This document shows positions 54,406-64,000 of a stretch of DNA of 64,000 nt, one piece after another. This DNA comes from Polyodon spathula (lineage: Eukaryota > Chordata > Actinopteri > Acipenseriformes > Polyodontidae). A model generated the notes under the pieces. That model did not search any database. It was not told the DNA's origin and worked only from the letters and a program-made list of their open reading frames with translations. Location of the stretch: assembly GCF_017654505.1 (NCBI RefSeq), contig NC_054545.1:12736047-12800046 (forward strand), in the 5' to 3' direction. Position numbers and translations under genes: made by a program. The first letter of the stretch is position 1, and each line of letters starts with the position of its first letter.

Positions 54406-56149
54406 CATATTTGGGTCATGAAGTCATGTACCACCAGCATAGTGGCTCATTTTCTAGGCTTGGAGTCAAAATATCCCCTTATGCACAGATGTGTGAGGTA
54501 AAAGCAACCTCTCTCTCACTCTCTCCCTCCATTTCTCTGGAGATTATTTCTCTTTTTTGTGGGGGAGGGGGGGGGTAAGACACGTAGCTTTTAAAAGGAA
54601 AATTAAAAAATATCTCATGGCTCGCGCTCCCTGTCTGGTAGTAAAATTCACACCAATATTTTCCTAAGTGGCTATCCAGCCAATGATAGCCTATGTGCCC
54701 ATCCAGCCAATGATAATACAGAAAGCTGAAGCAGTAATCCAAACAAATTGTGCTTACCAGGAAATGCCAGAAAGCTACTTTATACATTATCCCTCTCCGC
54801 CAAGAGGTTGGCCATGATGGATCTACCGCATTCTCAGAGCTAAAGTAATGGTGTTGACTGCAGAAGTATAAGGGCACTACTGTGTTACTGTAATTAGTTT
54901 ACAAGGCACTGACACAATTGCCTGCCAAAGCATTAAAACACAATGCTGAAGACTGGAACGTTGGCTATAAACATGTGAAAATACGATTGTTACAAAAGCT
55001 AGTATAAAAATCGAGTTTATTCTTTAAATCAGGGCAAAACACACCCAAATACAACATGTAGAACACTATTAAATACATACGCATACACACACACATATAT
55101 AGTTCTTGTTCTTGATATACAGTATATTTACCTGGGGTCCTCAGTCAGGATACCTAATGTCATGGCGGGCCTTCAGTATAGAGAGTTTAGGAACCTGTAC
55201 ATGAAACGTACCTAGTACAAATTCCCATGAAGACTAAAACCTTTTTGTACTTGCGCTTATCGAAGGGGATTTAATGGGATAATATATTAAACAGTATGCT
55301 GGCAAAATTCCTGTTTTTTTTTTTTTTTTATCTGAAAGAAATGTATATCAGACAATTACACACAAGTCAGACCGTGTTTAATCTCTTCTAGCAAAGCAGA
55401 GGAGATTCTATCAAGCAAACAAGCACCACGATTCCGACTGTGTGAGCAATTTCGGCATTTCAGACCCTCGCCGATAGAGTGGAAGCATTTACCACACAGA
55501 GATATCATTTAGTCTGTAACTAAAACAAGCATTGATAACTTTTTTTTTTTTTTCTCTGTATGAAAAGATCATATCAAGCAAACTGGCTGGATTCTTTTTG
55601 GAGGACTTCAAAGCTTATTTATAAAAGTGTTTAGAAAAATGCAATGGAAACAGGAAAATAATGTTCTGATTTTGTAAACTTTACAACATCTGTTTTTACT
55701 TACTGCCATGCAATGGAGCAGTTTCCTGATTCTTTTAAGTAGGGCTGAAACACTACACTGAACGTTTTCCCACAGCTTAAAAGTATGACAGTCTACTACT
55801 GCTGTACTAAATAGTCAGACAAACAAAAACCCTCAATACGATGGACAAGTGTGTGCTACTAATACATGGTAAGGGGACAGTAAGAAATACAGTAGAACAA
55901 AAGACAATGGGTTTCTGATGAATTATTGTAATTAATGAACTATAACAGCTTGAACAGTCGTTTCTAAAGGCCAGGTCATACCTGAACATGCATTTTTTTT
56001 TTTATATGGTTAAATAAATACTCAAAATAGGTACATAAAAGATATTTAAATATTCCAAGCATCCGTCATACCCACAGTTGTGGGAGAATACTGCAGAGTA
56101 AATTCAATAATGAAAAATAACCATCTGTGCACAAAAAAAGTGTTATAAC
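54406..56149. other. AT-rich spacer
   Basis: No gene is supported. A G-run lies at 54564-54575 and T-runs at about 55315-55330 and 55541-55553. Confidence 0.5.
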
Positions 56150-56225
56150 CAAGCTTCATCAAAATGAGATAAGCAGTTTAGATGTGGTTTGCTTTGTGAC
56201 ATGCGTATAGACTGACACCTCAACT
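56150..56225 (+). repeat. Degraded copy of the old interspersed repeat
   Basis: AAGCTTCATCAAAATGAGAT followed by AAGCAGTTTAGATGTGG, and then ATAGACTGACACCT, matches the module words seen at 4391-4424 and 50947. The copy is eroded, and only the central words are safe. Confidence 0.4.
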
Positions 56226-56753
56226 ATGTAGACTAACTAGATAGTAGCGGCATTCTTTTTACAGGTACAACTGAGAATGATCATAACCACTGAATGTAGT
56301 TTTTATACACAGCAGGCTATGAATCCAACCACAGTGCAAACTAATTGAAAGACCAACAATAAAAACAATGTTTTAACTGTGCTGAGAGGTTGAGCACCAG
56401 ACACTTAACACAGCACACTTTGCAAATTTGAATAAGCTCTACATAAGTGCTGCTCTGTGAATTATTCAAAATGTTGTTTGACCAGTACTGGATGTTATTT
56501 CATCATTCCGCCTGTGCACATAACATGCCATTTAAACCACTCACACAGTTTTAATATGTAGGCCTATTTACTTTTAAAAAATGTAGGCGAAACATTATTT
56601 ATAAATACTGATATAAACTTGAAATAAAAACAGGACTGGAACAAGTTAACTAGCACTTATTGAAAGAGAAAATGCTTTTGGAACATTCCAATATTATGCT
56701 CAGAGGCAAAGATCAATCACATAAAAAAAAAAAACACATTTTAAAAGTTGAAT

Positions 56754-56897
56754 ATATATATACACACACATATATATCTATATATACACACACACACACA
56801 CACATATACATACGTACATACATACATGCATACATACACACACACACACACACACACTGTATAACAGGTATGAAGGTCTCTCTCTCTCTCTCTCTCT
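56754..56897. repeat. Compound microsatellite (TA, CA, CATA, CT)
   Basis: TATATA/CACACA blocks alternate with CATACATA units and, after a short gap, a (CT)n tract at 56878-56897. Frames on both strands across it are repeat translations. Confidence 0.95.
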
Positions 56898-59439
56898 GAA
56901 AATGCTGTCATAAATTGCATACATTTTAGTTGGTACAGTGGACTTTCTTTAACCATAGAAGCCACAAGTCACCTGACCTTGTCATTCAATTGTACCCAGC
57001 CACACAGCTAGAATATCATTATTATCTTAATGGCTACTGTACTGAACGTTGCAGCCACTGCACTGAACATTATAAATATAAGCAGCTTCATGTTTTCTGC
57101 TTTTATAAACACTTAGTACACTGTTCTAATTGATGAATCTTGCTCACTAACTGCTCCAACTCCCCCTGTCAACAGAGGCTTCTGACCGCATGTAGACCAA
57201 TTTGCAATGTTTTTTGGGGATATTTGCCATGAAAGCATTTGCAGTCTACAATACAGGTGCCCCAGTTTTACAAACACTAATCAGATAACTGCCCTAACAC
57301 TTCCATACTGCATAATGAATCACCGTAGCATTGCATGAACCCTGTACACCCTAAAGCTTTTAATTAAAATAATACTACACACACAGTCCCTTTTTATAGC
57401 ATGGAATCTTTCACCTAACTTGTGTTTCTGTCTCCTGTACCGTCTGTTTAGAAAAAGAATGCGGAAAGCTGATAATGCAGTTTTTTTATTATTGATTCTA
57501 ATACAGTGCAGTTAAACGTTTTTAGATGCAAAAAGCACATTTCTTTTCTTGTACAGGCTGCATCTTTGACCCATACACCCCCCTTCAAGTTAACAGTGTT
57601 AAAATCTCATTAAAAAAAGACATTTGGACCTCAAGCAAACAGGGCACTGGCATTCATCCATCAATACTCAGAGCCTCTTAATAAATTGCAATTATAGGGC
57701 ATATATACACAGCCGTGGATAGCATAAGCCATGGAATAATTTCCTTCCGAAAAAATTAGCGGCCAGTGAAACACACAGGCAGTGCGTTCTGTACACCCTG
57801 CCCTACAGTAACCTGTGTCCTGACTTGAATACTAACAAGCACTTCTTGGTTTCCCTCTCACTCCTACAGACTGCCCCGCCGAGCCACACAGACGTTTTGT
57901 TTGGGGTTGTACAGATTCTTTTGCAATTTGTACCGGAGTAGAAAAAAAAAAAAAAAAAAAAAAACTTTGCTGAGGATCATGACATGCCCATAATGTATAC
58001 AGAGATCTCAGAGCTGCCTTAAGGCTATCATTTTCCTTTCCTAACTCAATCATTCTCAGATTTCTTTCTTTTTTTTTTTCTTTTTTTTTTAAAGAGCGAT
58101 TTTTTTGTTTTGTTTTAAAGACACTCTCGTTTTCTGCAAACCACATAGGTTTATACCACTCTCCTTCCGGTTATATGTTAATAAGGCTGGTCTCTAGGCA
58201 TGTTGGCATGATAGAAGGGTAAGTCTGGATTAGCCTTTGGCTCTGTGGGTAGGGGCTGAGGTTTAGCTGATACAGACTGCTGGCTGACAGAACAGTCAGG
58301 ATGAGTTTGTGATAAAATAATGAATATAGGTAGGAGTTAAGCAGGAATATGGGTACACAGGTAGTACACACAGTACCGTTTGTAGTCAAGGTGGTAGTTT
58401 GGGAGAAGTACCGTGACCAAGGTACTGCATTAGCAGTTTATCAGTGTGTTACCTACTAATATAACTGCCTAAGATTGGAGTCCTGCCAAGAATCAGCACA
58501 AATTTAAAAGACATAATAGCCCACACAGTTTTTACAAAATATCACTTAAAAAAGGACCTTATAAATCAATGTTAAAATTGTATTATTTATTTTTTGTTAC
58601 TTAACTGTGGCTGCATTACTAGAGCAGGAATTACCTTTGTGGGGTTTAAACAAATAGGTCTGTCAGCAAGGTCTGCGTTCTGATAAATTAGAGCACAGAA
58701 GGCTAAATTATGGAGGAGGTTGGGGAGCACACAGTCCTACCAAGCTGTACTATGGACAACCTAACTAAAATCACTTTCAGGACGGATATAGACAGATGTA
58801 CAGATCATGTCTGGCACAGTTTATGTGGTAGACAAAGGATTACTTTTTAAATGTTTCAAAGTCATTTCCTTGAGTTTTCCAGAGGTTCCTGCAACAGGAA
58901 AAATACCTCATAAGACACTGAAATGAAAACAAATTACTGTAAGTAACATATTGCAGAAGTAGTGATTCAGTGACACTTTTAGAACCAGGATTTGTTAGGG
59001 CTTTTCTTAAGAGGAAAACACAACTGCTAATGACTTAGGATTGGTTTTAATTTTCTGACCAGAAATTACATAAAGCATAATAATGCACCAGATTTTAGAG
59101 AAGTACTATAATACAGTAGAGGAATTATTGTGTGCTTATTAATAAAACTAGTATGCTGGAATAGAATATATCCTCCATAATTATAAACTAACTTACATAA
59201 ATACTACAAGACTTCTGGTCAAAACATTTGGCATTGAATTTATTTAGTTTCTATTAGGATTTCTGAAATGCAATAATAAACAGATTTGCTTTACCTGAAC
59301 TTTTTTTTTTTTAAACAGGCAATGTAATGGGTTTCAGTAAAAGACTCAGCCAGCCCACTTTAGAGTGCAAAAAGAACATCCAGTAGTGGTGTCGTTTGAC
59401 CTCTTTCCTGGGGTGGGTGGGGAGATGATGGGGTTAACC
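56898..59439. other. AT-rich spacer
   Basis: No gene is supported. An A23 run is at 57941-57963 and a T-rich pyrimidine tract at 58063-58091. The sequence at 57600-57760 is complex and repeat-free, with a weak hint of a conserved block. Confidence 0.5.
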
Positions 59440-59790
59440 GTTTTAAATCTTCAGTTCCTTCTGCTGGATAAACACTAATTTCATGCCCTGTTGGGCCCAG
59501 GTTGTGTCTCTTCTAATCGGCCTGCAAAGTGACATCTTCCATCACCCAGACCTGGCCAGGCCCCCCTCCTGCTTCACCCATTTATTTCCGCCTTGCCTAA
59601 AATTATGATGAATGGTCTGAGCTCCATTCAATTACTGCAAATGTGCAAAGAAACAGAAACAATGCGAACCGGCCAAGTGCGCCGCATTCTTCGGAACAAT
59701 TTAAGCTAATTAGCATCAACTTCTCCCCCATTCATCATGCTCCTTAAGAAATATAAACAAACTGTCAGCTCTAACGTAACAAACAGATCA
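59440..59790. promoter_or_regulatory. Candidate conserved non-coding element with homeobox palindrome
   Basis: A 350-bp block of mixed composition without simple repeats or a through-running frame. It holds the perfect palindrome GCTAATTAGC (59705-59714), a homeodomain-type site, and CpG words such as GAACCGGCCAAGTGCGCCGC. The look is that of vertebrate developmental enhancers. Conservation has not been tested. Confidence 0.3.
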
Positions 59791-62700
59791 CCAAGCTACT
59801 TAACACAAATTATTCTTACATGAAAAGCTCCTTCTCAGGCAATATTCTCCTCCAGGGCATCTGGGGAACTAAAAGCTATTAAAATTGAAGACATATGTTC
59901 CAGTCAACTTTAACTCCCCAGATTGCAACGATTGCTGTTGTGACAGTTTTAGGTCTGTGTACATGCCGCCAGTGAGCCTGCAGAGTGTGTTTCTGCAGGA
60001 CCGCCGCAGCGTGGAGTTCTGAACAGGCAGGAAACTAAACTATCAAGGCAGGCCTGATTGGATTGGTAGCTGAGCGTCTAATTGTAAAGCTGGCAACCTC
60101 TTTCCCCAAAGCATCCACTCCAACTGCTTCTAGTAATAAAATAAACACATGTGGTACATAGGTTTATCTATTAAATCTCTCTTTTGTATAAGGAGATACA
60201 TTTGCACACACTTTGGTTGTGCACTAAGAGGGCATTGTTTTAAAGAAAGTGATATGTTTGTCTATAACATTATTAATAAACATTAAAAGAGGGAAGTCAT
60301 TTCAAAACACCCAGCTAAGGTTTTTGAGATAAACTCTTGTCTTTTTTTCCCCCATTTGATTTAAACATATTTATTTTTGATAAGCCTCATACAGCCTGGC
60401 CTGTATAACAACTTGAAGTAACTGTTGTAGACAGCAGCTTGGTCTATAGCAAGTTCAGGTAGTCTATGGTCTTAAAGACTGTTGCATTGCTAATTTGTTG
60501 ACTTGTAGGTTCCTTTTTGAAGTTCTTCCGTGTGTGAAATGCACAGCTAATTACCTTAATGTTTGGCAATGCTGATTGTTGTTGTTTGAATGTCACGGCA
60601 TATTTCAGTCCTTGCGCTGTGCAGCAAGCTGCAACCCCTTTTGGCAAAGGATGGATAATGGTGGTTACAAAATTGAAAAATAATTTAATTTAATTTAGCA
60701 AACTGGAATTGAAATATATAATCGTCAGTTTAAGCCACGCTAATGATCAGCACATGGGTAAAATCTAATCTAGTTGCTGAGCTAAATAAAAACATACATT
60801 TCAGGTAGTTACAATTCACACCATTGTTATGCAAGTTTTTTTTTTCTATTTATTAAAGCACTTTCCATTTACAAAAATATTTATTAATTAAGAAAATAAC
60901 TTTGCGAAATACGTATTGCTAAAGTATGGAGTGATCAATGTATCATCCTCATAATCACATTACTGTGTGCTAAGTACATGTTGTAAATATGAGTAAAATT
61001 CCAAATGTAGTTCCTGCATTATGAATGAGGATGCAATTGTTCTAGATACACACCAAGCAACAAAATTTAATGTTGATTTAACTCTTTCGATACTGCGGTC
61101 TAAAAAAGCCAAGTGCTCAATACTGATTTTTACAACTAGTTTTATAAATTACTGGTTTTATTTTCCATTCACAAAAGCAGTGCAAAAAGCACCTGAAAGA
61201 ATAATGTTTTTAAGCATTCCATGTTAATAAATAAAAATACAATAAAAATAAAAAAAAATTCTACCATATTAACTAATCCAAAAGAGGAGAACAATCAATC
61301 AATTTCCTGGCTTCATCACAACTCCACTAATGAAGAACTGACCCAGGTATTGCTAGTACAGCTGGGTTGACATTGGATTCAGATACAAGCAGACTAATTT
61401 CTTTGTGTTAAATGCTTCGTTTTTAATTCTGGCTCATAATTTTAGAAAAGTATATTACTCACTCAAGCACTTAGCTCAAGTACTTAGCCCACCCCCCCCC
61501 CCAAAAGAGATGCACTGAATTAGGAATGACTATGTTGGAAAGAAGGAATTAAATAATTGTTTGACAGCACGACTGGTCTGAGAACCAAACAGGACTACCA
61601 AGCAACTCATAGGATTACCAGCCTAGCTCTGTTTCCTGTCCAAGAAACTAGCAGCAGGCACCTAGGATTAGAAGCAGATATATGTGTGTGACAATGCAAA
61701 GGTCTCTGTGTGTGACAGCAGAGCTAAACTGCAGGCTTCTGTGTTCAGATTAAAAAAACAGGATCTGATGTTGTTGTTCTAAAATGTTCTGGTCTAAATC
61801 ACAAGTCAATGCAGCCAACAGCTGCAAGTGACAACAATGGTGTATGTCAGCACAGTAAAAGCAAACTTTAAAACATTTGAAATTCAAGAATAAAAAAAGG
61901 CAAACTCAAAAGGGTTAATTACAAATGCATTAATACTCAATACTGTGGCCATTTACGATTAGATAACAGATTGTGATAACAAAGTCAATTCGCATGCTGT
62001 GGAGGTTATTAAAAGTGTACACCACATACATTTTTCAGGAATATTTCATGTTTTACTTGTTTAGTATCCACTATTTATATTTTACACATGTTTCCATTTG
62101 TGTTGCTACTTGGATTATTTATACCTGGCAACTACTTTGTCCTTTTTCAACCATGACAACTGCTTCTGAAAAGACTCCTAAGCTTATGAGGTAAGATGGT
62201 TTAAGAAATTACCACAAGGGAGTGCAACTGTACTTTCTTTCCCCCACTACAACTGTGATGTTGTATAGATTTAATAACTTAGTTGCCACAATTGCAGAGA
62301 GGTTAGAATTTAAAGTCTGTGAAACCAGTCGTATTTGGGGACATTTATATTTCTTATGTTTCCGTCCCCCAATGTAAATAAGATGTGGCATCTCAGTTCA
62401 GGAACAGAGAAAACAAATTGAAAGTCACTTCTTCTAAACTGTCCAAGGTAGATTTTGCACAAAAGCAGACTGTTGCTCAATGCCATGTATTACATTGGAG
62501 TTTTCACTTTCATCACATAAAACAACAAACAGTCCATACATGTTGTGGCAAATCCCTACCCTTACTGATGGATGTACCAATTGGCTGACATTTTGGGGGG
62601 TGGAGGGGCACATATTTCATTGGTACCAATGATTACAAATAGGATGACTGATGTTTACAAACAGATACTGATACTGCTAGCATCAGCCTTACTATGTACA

Positions 62701-63457
62701 CAGTTATAAGATCTAAAAGACACTGTATTCTTATATTTTTACAGGGACCGACAAAGGGCTGCAGAACTCTTGCAGTGTACAGGGAACAGGTGTCTCCTTA
62801 CATGATTACAATACAATTAAATGTAACGGTTTAAAAGGGGGGAAAATACCGCAAGGTAAACAACATTGTATTCAACGCTTAACCTGAATATCAAAAGATC
62901 AATACATTCATTATCAAACTTTTTATTTTCTTTTTTTATTTATCTTGCTGCATTGTCAACCACTTTAATTGAATACTGTTCGTAAAAATCGATAAAGAAA
63001 AAAATACAAACGTATAATAAATACGTCTATAAATACTAAATAAAATCTACTTTTTCACTGGAAGTTTAAACTGTAAACAACCGTTTACACAAAAGGTTTT
63101 GATTTATTAAATGTAGCTTTACAGCCTTGAATACCATACAATATAGATTTATATACAGGTAGTTCCCTAAGCAAATAACACCTCACAACTATGTATAATC
63201 AAAAACATTAAAAAGCTTTGTGAAGCAAACCTGGCACAGATAGAATACAGATCTTAATTTTAAATGCTCTCAAATTTCCAAAAAGATTTAAGAATCCATA
63301 CCAAGGTAAGAAAGCCATTCCTCTGCGGAGAGTAATGCAAAGGAAAAGGGCTCATGGTTATAGGGGGCCCCCAATAATAAGTAACAAGATTGAGAAGAAT
63401 GGATGACAATGGCCTGTCCTCCTCCATGCAGCCTTAATCTTTTTTTTCTTTTAAGAC
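59791..63457. other. AT-rich spacer
   Basis: No gene is supported over 3.7 kb. A C-run at 61491-61502 and short frames (61021-61227, 61973-62194) have no recognisable content. Confidence 0.5.
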
Positions 63458-63601
63458 CTCTCCCATAAGTTGTTTGCTTTTCCTCCTTGACACAGTAATA
63501 AGCCTCTATGCCCACAGTCAGTGTGATGACAAACTCTCCCAAAGTATGCATTCCTGAGCATCCACTGGAATTTCGCAAAGAGATAGATGTAATCAGCCCC
63601 C
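63458..63601 (-). CDS. Weak candidate exon on the minus strand
   Basis: After a pyrimidine-rich tract (CTTCTTTTTTTCCCTCTG on the minus strand) and a TATAAG acceptor, an open stretch reads LITSISLRNSSGCSGMHTLG, then EFVITLTVGIEAYYCVKEEK. It meets a possible donor GAG|GTCTTA at 63457. The protein is not recognised. The donor is weak and the acceptor unusual, so chance is a serious alternative. Confidence 0.15.
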
Positions 63602-64000
63602 CTTATACAACAGAGGGAAAAAAAGAAGGAAAGAAATCAATCTGGTAGAATGTTCTGACAGGAGATTCAAACCACATTAGGCTCTTAATGTAGAAATATG
63701 GGATGGTGGCGGGGGGGGTCTGTAAATGAGGGTCTGGTTTAAATAACTGTAAAATTGAGTAGAACAGAATTTGCATATGACACAGTTCTGTACTACTGGG
63801 AAAAAAATGAAAACATAAAACGTTTATATACATTCTTAGCGTTTTGACGCTCAATTTTTTTTGTGTGTGTATTCCAATTGAGAGGAGGCGTCGCTCTCAT
63901 TGTCACACATCTTTTGTTCTTCAGTGTCTCACAGATAACATTTGATTGCAAGCCTGTTAAAGGGATATATCAGCTACATGTTCCTAGTATTCCATTTCTT
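63602..64000. other. Spacer at the window end
   Basis: Nothing recognisable. A G-run lies at 63710-63718 and a short GT tract near 63863-63870. Confidence 0.5.

Overview
The window looks like AT-rich, gene-poor vertebrate DNA, most likely from a ray-finned fish. There is no long protein-coding gene, no operon structure and no ribosome-binding signal. Instead it carries long (AT)n, (AC)n and (AAT)n arrays, broken Tc1-type transposons, tRNA-headed SINEs, a LINE 3' end, LTR fragments and palindromic foldback elements. A basal fish such as sturgeon or paddlefish would fit the repeat mix, but that is an impression from family resemblance and cannot be proven here.

Layout. 1-8.4 kb: AT-rich spacer with a collapsed Tc1/mariner remnant (1205-1710), a perfect 20-bp tandem duplication (4511-4550), modules of an old interspersed repeat (around 4.0-4.4 kb), a SINE with a 10-bp target-site duplication (6276-6578) and a broken LINE ORF2 end (7722-7962). 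8.4-16.6 kb: a possible non-coding regulatory block (8480-8700), a LINE2-like tail (11290-11440), a CpG-rich block (11480-11700), a compound palindrome (11899-11954), a hAT-like remnant (12554) and a block with two overlapping octamer motifs (14860-15092). 16.6-24.3 kb: a Tc1 element cut off by an (AT)n array, a TIR element carrying a second palindromic element inside it, another foldback element, and a well-preserved minus-strand LTR (23481-24035) beside a block with three octamer motifs. 24.3-43.6 kb: mostly spacer with a minus-strand SINE (30172-30439) and a MITE-like palindrome (36704-36907). 43.6-46.1 kb: a dense cluster of a microsatellite, a two-ended Tc1 element, an LTR followed by a tRNA-Leu-type primer-binding site, and a tRNA-like SINE head. 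46-64 kb: spacer with one plausible terminal coding exon (54045-54245, + strand, followed by poly(A) signals), a three-module repeat near 50.7-51.0 kb and a CNE-like block near 59.5 kb.

Working together. No set of genes here forms a pathway. If the 54-kb exon is real, most of the window to its left is intron or intergenic DNA of a plus-strand gene, and the CpG-rich and homeobox/octamer-rich blocks may be its regulatory elements. The other open reading frames are mainly translations of microsatellites, homopolymers and transposon remains. I found no CRISPR array, rRNA, confident tRNA gene or obviously new protein system. The most checkable points are the terminal exon, the nested mobile elements and the compound palindromes.
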